From Streptomyces sp. LUP47B (GTDB lineage Bacteria > Actinomycetota > Actinomycetes > Streptomycetales > Streptomycetaceae): a stretch of 64,000 bases of DNA. The stretch's first letter is position 1, and every line of letters begins with the position of its first letter. The position numbers were made by a program, and so were the translations under genes. This document shows, one piece after another, positions 8,385-16,448 of this stretch. The DNA is taken from assembly GCF_001746295.1 (NCBI RefSeq), contig NZ_MJAH01000016.1:44666-108665 (forward strand). The letters run 5' to 3'. Under the pieces are notes generated by a model, which was given only the letters and a program-made list of their open reading frames with translations, did no database searches and was not told where the DNA came from.

Positions 8385-8882
8385 ATGCAGACCGAACGCG
8401 ACCACTTCACCAACCCGCCCCCGCGCCGCCTGGGAGCGCTGGGCATAATCCGCAACCCCGCCGGCGCCGTACTGATGACCGAGAAGACACGGGACGCCCT
8501 CAGGGGCGAGGAGCGCCGGCCCTGGTTCCACCCGGGCGGCTGCGTCGAGGAGAACGAACCCCTCCTCGACGGCCTGGTCCGCAGCGTCACCGCGAAACTC
8601 GGCATCACAGTGCAGCCGGGCCGCCTGCTGGCCGTTCACCACATGTACCACCAGCAGCATCCAACGCACCTGTCGGTCGAAGGAGTCAACTTCCTCTTCG
8701 ACTGCGGTGTCATCGACGAAGGCACGCCCTTCAGGTTCAGCGGCTCCATCAATGGAGCGCGGTGGATGCTCCCGGACGAGCTGGACGAGCAACTGACCCC
8801 GTTCACAGCAGCGCGTACCCACGCGGCACTGCGGGCGCTGCACGGCGGTGACGTCGAGGTACTTGCTGGGCATCCCGCGTAG
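8385..8882 (+). CDS. Nudix-fold protein with degenerate Nudix box
   Basis: 165 residues, starting 12 nt after cvnF with GGAGGA as ribosome site, so probably in the same operon. The fold is Nudix-like: LGIIRNPAGAVLMTEK, then WFHPGGCVEENEP, VHHMY and a WMLPDEL end. The catalytic box G-x5-E-x7-REUxEExGU should carry two adjacent glutamates; here the segment after the conserved Gly and Glu reads RSVTAKLGI, so the metal-binding EE pair is lost. It may bind a nucleotide-like ligand without hydrolysing it. Family call good, activity doubtful. Confidence 0.75.
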   Translation: MQTERDHFTNPPPRRLGALGIIRNPAGAVLMTEKTRDALRGEERRPWFHPGGCVEENEPLLDGLVRSVTAKLGITVQPGRLLAVHHMYHQQHPTHLSVEGVNFLFDCGVIDEGTPFRFSGSINGARWMLPDELDEQLTPFTAARTHAALRALHGGDVEVLAGHPA

Positions 8883-8962
8883 CGCCAGCCAGCTGTCGAC
8901 TCCGGCAAGCCGCAAGAGCATCCGTGCGCGGCTCCTCCCGTGCATCAGCCGCGCACGGACCC

Positions 8963-9004
8963 GCCCTGCTGCCGGGCCGGTTGGCTTCGGCCCGGCAGCA
9001 GGGC
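8963..9004 (+). terminator. Strong hairpin after the Nudix-like gene
   Basis: A perfect 16-bp stem (8963-8978 with 8989-9004) closes a 10-nt loop. There is no U tract, as is usual in Streptomyces. It lies 80 nt beyond the Nudix stop and 25 nt before the next start, so it should end the conservon transcript. Confidence 0.7.
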
Positions 9005-9029
9005 TCCGCCCATCCATTCACGGAGACGC

Positions 9030-9266
9030 ATGAGTACCGTCTGGATCGCCCCCGTGGCCACGATCCTCGTTCCCACCCTCGTGGGCTGCTTCACGGCGTT
9101 GCAGATTTCCCGCACCCTCACCCGGACCTGGTCCGTGACCTTCACCAACATGGCCCGCGACCTCGACGAGGCAGCGCAGACGCAGTCCCCCGAGTCCAGG
9201 CCCCCAGCGCCCACGCCCCGGGCCCGCGGACGTCACGGCACCCGGCCGTCCAGGAGGCCGCGGTGA
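9030..9266 (+). CDS. Small single-span membrane protein
   Basis: 78 residues from an ATG with GGAG six bases upstream. One hydrophobic helix covers about 5-27 (WIAPVATILVPTLVGCFTAL); the rest is a polar, Pro- and Arg-rich tail. The stop overlaps the next gene's GTG start as GTGA, so the pair is coupled. No family recognised. The nearby duplicated helix-turn-helix protein suggests a two-gene unit of membrane protein and DNA-binding protein, but the function is unknown. Confidence 0.5.
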   Translation: MSTVWIAPVATILVPTLVGCFTALQISRTLTRTWSVTFTNMARDLDEAAQTQSPESRPPAPTPRARGRHGTRPSRRPR

Positions 9267-9619
9267 CCAGCACGCGCGACCAGCGCGACCTCAAGATCGC
9301 CACCCTGCTGCGTGCCGGAGCGACCTACGCCCAGGTCAAGGAAAGCCTGAAGACCAGCGACAGGGCCATCAGCCGCGTCCGACGCGCTCACCGCATCCCC
9401 CTGCCGCCCGGCCGGGCCAGACGCACGCCCGCCCAGCGCAAAAAGCTCGAAGCGCAAGCCGTGGCCATGCTGCGGGCCGGGGCCTCCCAGCGCGCGATCT
9501 ACGCGAAACTCAAGGTGGCCCCCAACACCCTCACCCGGCTACGCAAGGAGCACCGCATTCCCGTCCATCGAGAGCGCCACAAGGCCCCGGCAACAGGAAG
9601 AGCTGACGCCGCGCAGTGA
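9263..9619 (+). CDS. DNA-binding protein with two tandem helix-turn-helix units
   Basis: 118 residues from a GTG with AGGAGG five bases upstream. It consists of two similar units of about 40 residues: the first runs KIATLLRAGATYAQVKES to RRAHRIPLPPGR, the second QAVAMLRAGASQRAIYAK to RKEHRIPVHRER. Each resembles the homeodomain-like helix-turn-helix of resolvases and transposases (L-x-x-G-x-S/T-x-x-x-I). No catalytic domain is attached. It could be a small regulator or a solo recombinase DNA-binding domain. It converges on the TPR gene 17 nt downstream. Confidence 0.6.
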   Translation: MTSTRDQRDLKIATLLRAGATYAQVKESLKTSDRAISRVRRAHRIPLPPGRARRTPAQRKKLEAQAVAMLRAGASQRAIYAKLKVAPNTLTRLRKEHRIPVHRERHKAPATGRADAAQ

Positions 9620-9636
9620 CCGGCAGACCTCCTCCG

Positions 9637-10605
9637 TCACGCGGACGCTGCTCCGGATGCGTCCACGGGGAGCGGCAGAGTGCGCAGGCGTTCGCGCAGA
9701 TCTGCCACATGCTCGGCGGGACGGGCGGCGAGCAGCCCCTCCAGGCGCTCCAGCCGGGTGCGGGCGGTGGCACGCAAGCGGCTCGGCGGCACCCGCTCAA
9801 GAACGTCCAGGGCGCGCTGGGCGGCATCGGAAGGTTGGTCGGACGCCTCGGCCTGAGCGAGGACCAGGGTGGCGGCGGCCCATCCAGGGGTGCCGGTCGT
9901 ACAACCGGCCGCGGAAGCCTCAGCGCGAGAGCGGGCCTGTTCGGTGCGGCCCAGCGTGAGGTGCGCCTCAGCTTGGTGCAGGGCAAGTTCAGGCTCGTCG
10001 AAGCCGAAACGCCCCGGGGCCTGTCCGGCCGGGTCGGCCTCGAGTTCGCTCAGCGCCACGTCGAGTGCGGCGCTCGCCTCCTGGTCGCGGCCCTGCTGGG
10101 CGAGGGTGGGCAGCAGCGCCCAGGCGTGCAGCTGGGCACGGACCAGGCCGGCGGGGGCCGTGGCCGCGCCGCGCTCGGCGTACGCGAGCGCGGCGGTCAG
10201 GTTGCCGGTGTGGCGGGCCACCATGCTCTGTGCCCCGTACGCCCACGCCGCCAGCGCCGTGTCACCGCACCGGTTGGCGTACGACACGGCGGTGCCCAGG
10301 TGGGTGCGTGCGCCAGCCGGATCGTCGAGGTGGAAGGCCAGGTTGCCCAGCAGTCCCGACAGGCGGCCGACCTGGCGGTGCAGCTCGGTGCCGTCCGTGC
10401 CGGCAGCGAGCAGCCCGGCCAGCAGGGTGCGGGCCGCGCGGACCTCCCGGAACAGCACCGGGACGGGGTGCTTGCTGTAGTTGAGGTGGTAGTGGTCGGC
10501 GGCGGCTTCGGCGAGTTCGTCCACGAGCGGGCTGCCTTCGGGTTCCGCCAGGAGCGCGAGCTGGAGGGATTCTCTGACCGAGGGGAGCCCAGCATCGGTG
10601 GTCAT
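9637..10605 (-). CDS. TPR-type helical domain protein, detached half of an XRE regulator
   Basis: 322 residues of helical repeats with TPR character (GNLAFHLDDPAGARTHL, then AAWAYGAQSMVARHTGN and ALAYAERGAATAP). This is the C-terminal part of a large Streptomyces class of roughly 400-residue regulators that begin with an XRE helix-turn-helix. Here the HTH-side sequence lies just upstream in another frame (10606-10845), so the gene looks frameshifted. The ATG at 10605 has AGGGGG about nine bases upstream, so the half-protein might still be made. It has no DNA-binding domain of its own. Confidence 0.6.
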   Translation of the reverse strand: MTTDAGLPSVRESLQLALLAEPEGSPLVDELAEAAADHYHLNYSKHPVPVLFREVRAARTLLAGLLAAGTDGTELHRQVGRLSGLLGNLAFHLDDPAGARTHLGTAVSYANRCGDTALAAWAYGAQSMVARHTGNLTAALAYAERGAATAPAGLVRAQLHAWALLPTLAQQGRDQEASAALDVALSELEADPAGQAPGRFGFDEPELALHQAEAHLTLGRTEQARSRAEASAAGCTTGTPGWAAATLVLAQAEASDQPSDAAQRALDVLERVPPSRLRATARTRLERLEGLLAARPAEHVADLRERLRTLPLPVDASGAASA

Positions 10606-10845
10606 CAGATCCGCCCCCTTCCTGTCGGCCGGATGCGGCTACGTCGGCGTCGTTGCGACCGTATCCGATCAACTCCGCGGTCCACGCCGACAACTGCCGT
10701 ACACGCGCAACCTTGTGCAGTCCCAGCTGCTCGGGGGTGGACCTGCAGGCGCGGCACAGCATCACTGCGTAGTCCTGCCCGGGCCAGTCCTTGGGGTCGT
10801 GTTCCCAGTGGCACAGCGAAGCTTGCGTCGCGTCCGGGACAGACT
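10606..10845 (-). pseudogene. Frameshifted N-terminal remnant of the XRE/TPR regulator
   Basis: On the minus strand, one frame away from the TPR gene, this stretch encodes LCHWEHDPKDWPGQDY, MLCRACRSTPEQLGL and then the linker AELIGYGRN, the end of the XRE domain and the spacer seen in intact family members. The first part of the HTH is missing. A 5' deletion plus one frameshift near 10600 explains both pieces. Confidence 0.5.
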
Positions 10846-10895
10846 GGCTGAGCTCGCACGTTGGAAACACCGGCTGCGCAGGGCAGCATCGCCTC

Positions 10896-11096
10896 ATGGT
10901 CGACTACGTGCCCTCCCCGGATGAAGTGGCCGCCGCACAGACTCCCAACGGCGGCTGGAGCCGTAAGCAGCTCGCAGCATGGGGGATTCCCTGGCCCCCA
11001 TCGAGTGGCTGGCGAAGGTACCTGGAGGCGAAGTGGAGGGGCGACGACGTCGGGCCGTTGCCCCGCGAGGAGCCGGACCAAGACACCTTGTTCTGA
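10896..11096 (+). CDS. Small conserved-looking hypothetical protein
   Basis: 66 residues from ATG to the TGA at 11096. The peptide is soluble, with a compact central motif (GGWSRKQLAAWGIPWPPSSGW) of aromatic and basic residues followed by an acidic tail ending DQDTLF. Such short W-P-rich proteins recur near mobile or restriction genes in Streptomyces, but I cannot name the family. It begins inside the region of the damaged XRE gene on the opposite strand. Confidence 0.45.
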   Translation: MVDYVPSPDEVAAAQTPNGGWSRKQLAAWGIPWPPSSGWRRYLEAKWRGDDVGPLPREEPDQDTLF

Positions 11097-11458
11097 AAGC
11101 TGAGATATGGACGACCCCAACCCCGCGCCGAGGAAAGCCACCGCGCCCGTCTGCTCCCCCAGACGGTCGCCGCCTCGTTGCGTCTCTCGGGCACGACAGA
11201 GGTGGACTGGACCATGCCGTTTGGCGGTACACGTCGGCGGCCGCGTAGTCACCGCTTCTGCAGCCCGCTCACGAAGCGGGGACCTGCCGGGCCGCTGGCA
11301 AGGCACGGCTTTCGAGCGGAGCCGATAAGGTGCTGTCACCGAACCCCAACATAGGTTATTTAACGGTCGGTTGAGCGGGTATCTACCACCGCACAGGCCG
11401 TTCAATCGTGTTGATGATCATGCTGTGGTGAGCAGGCTCTCGGGCTACGTTGCCCCCT
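11097..11458. other. Gene-free stretch, presumed promoter of the acyl-CoA oxidase gene
   Basis: No convincing gene. The part from about 11340 to 11420 is AT-rich for this genome and contains the imperfect inverted repeat AACGGTCGGTT at 11360-11370, followed by GAG. GGTTGAG recurs upstream of the TetR gene (17338-17344). It may hold a receptor-binding element, but no full ARE consensus is evident. Confidence 0.35.
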
Positions 11459-13264
11459 GTGACCCCCTCCCCTCTGTCTGAAGCCCCCGACTCCCTGGCC
11501 TCACTCAGACTCGCCCTTTTCGGCTCCCGCGCGGAGCAGAACCACGGGCCCTGGAAAGATCTGTTCAGCTCCACCCTCTTCTCCTTCCAAGAGGGGCTGA
11601 CGCACCAGGAACGCACCGAACTGTCCTATCAGAGGCTCCGCATCGTGAACGAGGCGATCGCCGATCCACGTGCTCTGGTCACCGACGCGACCGCGCTGAC
11701 GGCCCTGCACGAGTGGGTGGGCGCCGCCGACGCCGGCACGGGCACCATCGCCAGCATCCACTTCAACCTCTTCCTCGGAAGCCTGCTGGACCACGACCAC
11801 ACAGACCGCGACCTCGGCCCGTACTTCCGGATGGAGCGGATCGGCACCTTCCTGTGCACGGAGCATGCGCACGGCAACGACGCCCCCCAGTTGGAGACGA
11901 CCGCGACCTTCGACCGGGCCACGGGCGGATTCGTGCTGACCACCCCGACGCGGGGGGCACGCAAGTGGATGCCCAACACGTCCTCGGCCGGCGGTCCGAA
12001 GGACGCTCTGGTGGCCGCACGCCTGATGATCGACGGCAAGGACCAGGGGGTCTTCCTCTTCCTGACCCCGCTGACCGACGCGAAGGGCCGTCACCTTCCG
12101 GGCGTGGAGGTGGAGTTGCTGCCCCAGACGGCCAGCAGCCCCGTCGACCACTGCGCCACTTCCTTCCACGGCGTCCGCCTGCCGCTCACCGCGTTACTCC
12201 AGGCCGACCACGGCCGGCTCAGCCCCGACGGGACGTTCACCAGCACCCTGGGCAGCCCCCGAAGGCGGTTCCTGCGCTCCATCGGCCGCGTCACCATGGG
12301 CAAGCTGTGCATGAGCGCCTCCAGTCTGGGGGTGACGCGGCACGCCCTGGCCGTCGCCGTGCGCCATGGCCACCAGCGGTTCACCTCCGGGATGACCAGG
12401 AAACAGCGAGTGCCGTTGATGGCCCACCGGAGCCACCACGGGCCGCTGATCGAGGCCATGGCCATCACGTATGCGGCCACGCTGTTGCACCGGGCCGCCG
12501 TGCGACGGTGGACCGAGGCCGTGGAGACCGAGCGCGCCGACGCCGAGCGTCTGGTGGCCATCGCCAAGGGATGGATCACCTGGCAGGCCCGGCAGGTCAT
12601 GACGCAATGCCGGGAGCGGTGCGGGGGACACGGGCTGGTCCTGGCGAACGGGATCGCCGGCCAACTGGCCGCCAACGAGGGCACCATCACCGCCGAGGGC
12701 GACAACCTCGTCATCTGGATCAAGGCCGCGGGGGAGATGCTGCTGGGCGGCTTCACCCCGCAACCCCCCGGTGAGAAAGCCCCTGCCACCAGGGCTCTGC
12801 ACGACCCCGTGCACCTGAACGACCTGCTGGCGGACCTGGAGCGCATACGGCACGAGCAGGCCCGCGTGCGGCTGCGCGCCCGTCGCGTCGGCTCGCCCAT
12901 GGACCGCTGGAACGGCGCCTCCGGCCCGGCCCTGTCCCTGGTCGACGCGCACGTCCACTGGCTGGCTGCGCAGGAACTTCTCACCGAGGCCACGCAGGCC
13001 GACGGCCCGCTGGCCGGGCGCCTTCTGCACGACCTGCACCGGTTGTTCGTCCTGCGCTACGTGGCCGCGCACAGCGGCGAGCTGCTCGCGCACGAACGGC
13101 TGACCGCCGAGCAAGTCCGTGCGCTGCCCGATGCGGTGGAGGCCACTATCGCGGCCCTGGCCCCGCACGCCCTGATCCTCAGCGAGGCCTTCGCCGTGCC
13201 CGGCGAGCTCCTGGACGACCACCCCATGCTGCGCACCGACCCGCCGATGCCCCTCGTCGCATGA
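11459..13264 (+). CDS. Acyl-CoA oxidase (ACOX-like), avenolide Aco-type candidate
   Basis: 601 residues from the GTG at 11459; a TTG at 11450 is possible and neither has a clear ribosome site. The architecture is that of flavin acyl-CoA oxidases: an N-terminal helical and beta region (FRMERIGTFLCTEHAHGND, then KWMPNTSSAGG) and a C-terminal region with RCGGHGLVLANG followed by EGDNLVIW, which are FAD and substrate positions in peroxisomal oxidases. It would make 2,3-enoyl-CoA and hydrogen peroxide. Leucine at 12194-12196 is coded by TTA, so translation should need bldA tRNA. Its neighbours, a P450 and a butyrolactone-receptor-like TetR, match the aco/cyp17/avaR1 set for avenolide. Confidence 0.85.
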   Translation: MTPSPLSEAPDSLASLRLALFGSRAEQNHGPWKDLFSSTLFSFQEGLTHQERTELSYQRLRIVNEAIADPRALVTDATALTALHEWVGAADAGTGTIASIHFNLFLGSLLDHDHTDRDLGPYFRMERIGTFLCTEHAHGNDAPQLETTATFDRATGGFVLTTPTRGARKWMPNTSSAGGPKDALVAARLMIDGKDQGVFLFLTPLTDAKGRHLPGVEVELLPQTASSPVDHCATSFHGVRLPLTALLQADHGRLSPDGTFTSTLGSPRRRFLRSIGRVTMGKLCMSASSLGVTRHALAVAVRHGHQRFTSGMTRKQRVPLMAHRSHHGPLIEAMAITYAATLLHRAAVRRWTEAVETERADAERLVAIAKGWITWQARQVMTQCRERCGGHGLVLANGIAGQLAANEGTITAEGDNLVIWIKAAGEMLLGGFTPQPPGEKAPATRALHDPVHLNDLLADLERIRHEQARVRLRARRVGSPMDRWNGASGPALSLVDAHVHWLAAQELLTEATQADGPLAGRLLHDLHRLFVLRYVAAHSGELLAHERLTAEQVRALPDAVEATIAALAPHALILSEAFAVPGELLDDHPMLRTDPPMPLVA

Positions 13265-13300
13265 CCCCGTCCACGCCGGCCTGCGCTGCGGGCGCGCAGG

Positions 13301-13945
13301 TCAGGCGTACATCCGGGCGTGCTGGAGGTAGGCGAAATCGTCGCCCACGCTCAGCACGGCCACCATGTCCTTGCCCAGCTTCTGGTAGGAGGCGTATTCC
13401 TCGCCGTTGAGGGTGATACCGACGGCCGGCGCCTCGGGCCCGGTCGGGGTCGCCCGCCGCAGGGACTCGACCAGGTTGTAGGGGGCCTTGAGTTCGAGGA
13501 CCTCCACCACCCGGCGGTAGCCGTCGAGGAGACGTTTGCGCTGGTTGTCCGCAGTGCGCTGGATGGCGAAGAGGGCGTTCGCCAGCGGGCCGTAGCCCGT
13601 CTGCTCCGCCTCGGCCAGCATGGTGTGGCAGGCCCGCAGGGTCTCCAGGTGGCGGGGACTTACTTCCACGGCGTACAGACTGGTCAGCTGCCGGCCACGG
13701 GGGCTGTGCAGGAGGTATCCGCCCTGGTCCGGTGCTGCCCCGTCTTCCGGGAGATCCTTCCACTGGAGCACGGCGGGAAGTTGCCGGTGGATGTCGCTCC
13801 AGGCCTTGTGCGCGTCGCGGATGAGTTCGGCCTCTTCTACGTACAGCTCCATGAGCGTGTAGTCGCGCAGGCTGGTCAGCAGGGGGCTTTCGATCTCGTT
13901 GAACCGGACCAGGAACTCCATGTCGTCCGGCACTAACACGTACAT
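13301..13945 (-). CDS. Protein of unknown function in the autoregulator locus
   Basis: 214 residues from an ATG with GGGAGGAG eight bases upstream. It is largely helical and acidic (MELYVEEAELIRDAHKAW, then VSPRHLETLRACHTMLAEAE), with a C-terminal beta section (VGITLNGEEYASYQKLG). It has no signal or membrane segment and I do not recognise the family. Codon 4 (13934-13936) is TTA, so the gene should be under bldA control. It lies 38 nt downstream of the MmyB-type regulator on the same strand, so the two are likely one operon, convergent with the oxidase gene. Confidence 0.55.
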   Translation of the reverse strand: MYVLVPDDMEFLVRFNEIESPLLTSLRDYTLMELYVEEAELIRDAHKAWSDIHRQLPAVLQWKDLPEDGAAPDQGGYLLHSPRGRQLTSLYAVEVSPRHLETLRACHTMLAEAEQTGYGPLANALFAIQRTADNQRKRLLDGYRRVVEVLELKAPYNLVESLRRATPTGPEAPAVGITLNGEEYASYQKLGKDMVAVLSVGDDFAYLQHARMYA

Positions 13946-13983
13946 CGGCCGGTCTCCTCCCGTCGACTGTGGTGGCCGGGCTT

Positions 13984-14760
13984 CTAGGCGGCGGCCTCGA
14001 AAAGGACCGTCCAGACGCTGAGTCCGGCCGGTGTGTGTGACGCCATGAACCGTGCCGTGCCCGGCCCTCGCGTCCGGTGGCGCAGTGGCAGTTCTTCGTT
14101 GTCCAGGCCGACGAGCGACTCGGTGAGCTGCTGCAGCCGGGGATCGCGCTCCAGGTCCGCGCAGATCTTCTGCACCGCACGGTCGTCGGGGTAGCGGTGC
14201 TGGGCCAGCCGCAGCTCGGTCACCAGGCGCGCGACCCACTTCTCCCGGTCGACGAGGACTGTTTGGGCCTCCTCGGACCACAGGGCCCACCGCCAGAAGT
14301 TCGTCGGCGGTCTGCCCGTTGCGAACAGCTCCGCGAAGGCGTCGTTCGCCGCGACCAGGTGGCCGTCGGGCATGAGGGCGCACGCCATCTCGCTCTGCCC
14401 GCTGAGGACTTTGCGCCAGTGCGGGGAGGGCTGTTCCACCGGCAGCACCGGTTCGGCCCCGTACAGGTCCAGGTAGGCGATCCGCAGGTGGTACGGGCTG
14501 AACTTGAGCAGCTCGGTGATGCGCAGGAACAGCTCGGGCTGGGGCCGGAAGTCGTTGTTCTCGACCTTCGCGTAGACGCCGGCTCCGCCTCCGAGGAGGA
14601 CATCCACGTCGACCTGTCGTAAGCCCGGGGAGCGCGGCCCGCCCCGTCGGCTCACCAGCGGGGGCAGCCCGGCATCCGGTCGCGTCAACCTGCCGCGGTA
14701 GTACCGCAGCAGCCATTGCCACACGTGCTCGTAGTCGTGCTCGGGCTTTCGGCTCCTCAC
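13984..14760 (-). CDS. XRE regulator with MmyB-type ligand-binding domain
   Basis: 258 residues. The N-terminal 90 hold a helix-turn-helix of the MmyB class (RQVDVDVLLGGGAGVYAKVE, then a recognition region ending YHLRIAYLDLYG). The rest is the PAS-like MmyB domain: MACALMPDGHLVAANDAF, LVTELRLAQHRYPDD, and an end with LPLRHRTRGPGTARF. Such domains are reported to bind fatty-acid-like ligands, which suits a locus with an acyl-CoA oxidase. The HTH region contains a TTA codon (14620-14622). It is divergent from the P450 gene across 290 bp, which probably holds its operator. Confidence 0.85.
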   Translation of the reverse strand: MRSRKPEHDYEHVWQWLLRYYRGRLTRPDAGLPPLVSRRGGPRSPGLRQVDVDVLLGGGAGVYAKVENNDFRPQPELFLRITELLKFSPYHLRIAYLDLYGAEPVLPVEQPSPHWRKVLSGQSEMACALMPDGHLVAANDAFAELFATGRPPTNFWRWALWSEEAQTVLVDREKWVARLVTELRLAQHRYPDDRAVQKICADLERDPRLQQLTESLVGLDNEELPLRHRTRGPGTARFMASHTPAGLSVWTVLFEAAA

Positions 14761-15050
14761 TCGCTTCTCCCGTGCTGTCGAGCGTTGTTGTTAGGCGTTC
14801 GCAGTCACACTGCGCCCGGCATGCGGGCCGTTGCTAACCGGCTCACCGGCCGTGACGATGGAACGCAAATCAAATCATGTGACTCACCTAGTTCGGAACG
14901 GTTCATGGACATCGCCCGAGCCGAGTGTCGCCTATCCATGCAATTGCAAAGTTCGACTCTTTTAGCACAAATGTTCTTTCCGTCCCGCTGGCGCCGGACG
15001 GATGACACTGCGTGATCGTCACTCTGTGCAACAAAGTCAGGAGCTCGCCC
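14761..15050. promoter_or_regulatory. Divergent promoter region, MmyB regulator / P450
   Basis: 290 bp without a gene between divergent starts, noticeably richer in A and T than its surroundings from about 14860 to 14980. A perfect palindrome, TGCAATTGCA, lies at 14939-14948. No promoter hexamers can be assigned with confidence. Confidence 0.4.
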
Positions 15051-16387
15051 GTGACCGTCATCGAGAATCCGGAGGGCGCCGACACGACGTCCGGCACCCC
15101 GGCGGCACTTAGGATCCACCGCCCAGGAACGCGGCCACCGATGCAGCCCTGCGCCGCCGAAGGCGGCTGCCCTTTCCAGCTGAAGGGATCAGTCCCCGGG
15201 CGCAGCAATGGTGTGGAGGGCCGCACGCTGCAGCACCACGGACCCGCCCCGTTGGTCGAGTTGCCGGGCGGCGTGCAGGCCCGGGTCATCGTCGCCTACG
15301 ACCTGGCGCTGCGCCTGACCGCGGGCCGCGACGTCAGCCGCAGCGCCGACCACTGGCCCGGCTTCCGGGACGGCAGCCTTGCCGTTGACGGCGTGCTCCG
15401 CCAGTGGGCCAGCCCCCGCAACGCTCTCAACGCCGAGGGCGAGGAGCACGCGCGGCTGCGCGCCCCGATCCAGGCCGGCCTCACGCCTCGCCGGGTGCGG
15501 GAGATGACGCCGGTGATCGAGGCCATCGTCGAGGAGGCCCTCGAGGACCTGGAAGCTATTGCGGAGGCCTCCGGCGTCGTGGACCTGGTGCCCGCATTCG
15601 CCCTGCGGATCCCGCAGCAGGTCATCACCCGCCTGATGGGCGTACCGTCCGCCCTCATGGGACAGTTCGGCCAGGCGGCGACGGGACTGTTCGACACCTC
15701 CGCAGGCCCGGCGGACATGCAGCGCTCCATGGAAACCGTGCTGGAGCTGCTGGGAGAGATGGTGGCCGCCAGGCGTGCCCACCTCGGGGACGACCTGGTG
15801 AGTGACCTGATCCGCGCCGCCGAGCAGGCCGCCAACCCCCTGTCCGACGAGGATCTCCTGGCCCAGCTGATGCTGGTCGTCATCGCCGCCACCGAGACCA
15901 CGGTGCACGCCATCGGCACGCTGATCGTGCACCTGCTGACGCATCCCGCGCAGCGCGCCCTCGTGGTCAGCGGGGAGGTCTCCTTGGACGACGCTCTGGA
16001 GGAGAGCCTGCGGCTACAGCCGCCGGCCGCCAGCGTTCCGCTGCGCTTCGCCGTCCGCGACTTCGAAGATGCCGAAAGCGGCCAGGTGTTCAGGAAAGGG
16101 GAACCGATCTTGATCCACGCCGCGGCCGCCGGGACTGACCCGGACGTCCACACCGCGCCTGGCGTCTACAACCCCGCCGCCCGACCCGCCGCAAGCACCT
16201 CGCGTTCGGACACGGACCGCACGTGTGCCCCGGCGCCCCGCTGGCCCGGCGCGAAGTGATCATCGCCGTCTCCCGCTGGCTGGAACGCTTCCCCGACGCC
16301 CGCCTGGCGGTCGACGCCGCACGGCTGCCCCAGCCGCACTCCTTCATCGCCAACGGGTTCACAGAGATTCCCATCCTCCTGGGCTGA
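15051..16387 (+). pseudogene. Cytochrome P450 with a frameshift just before the haem motif
   Basis: The GTG start has CAGGAG nine bases upstream. The first frame gives a good P450 up to about residue 375: I-helix AATETTVHAIG and K-helix ESLR in EESLRLQPP. Near 16170 the frame breaks and stops at 16259 without a haem cysteine. One frame over, the expected end continues perfectly from RKHLAFGHGPHVCPGAPLAR to IPILLG and a stop at 16385-16387. A single missing base explains this; it could be a real mutation or a sequencing error. It corresponds in position to the cyp17-type P450 of avenolide loci. Confidence 0.85.
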
Positions 16388-16393
16388 CGCACC

Positions 16394-16445
16394 GCAGGGC
16401 GCGAAGGGAAGGGCACCGTCGATCGCGCCCCCCTTCGCGCCCTGC
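16394..16445. terminator. Bidirectional hairpin between convergent P450 and TetR genes
   Basis: A perfect 15-bp inverted repeat (16394-16408 with 16431-16445) encloses a 22-nt loop. It begins seven bases after the restored P450 stop and ends just before the TetR stop, so it can serve both transcripts. Confidence 0.75.
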
Positions 16446-16448
16446 CGT

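Noticed and set aside
6762..9017. 751-residue minus-strand ORF opposite the conservon P450 genes
   Set aside because: Gly/Val/Asp-rich reading typical of the antisense of GC-rich genes; the plus-strand P450 and Nudix genes explain the DNA.
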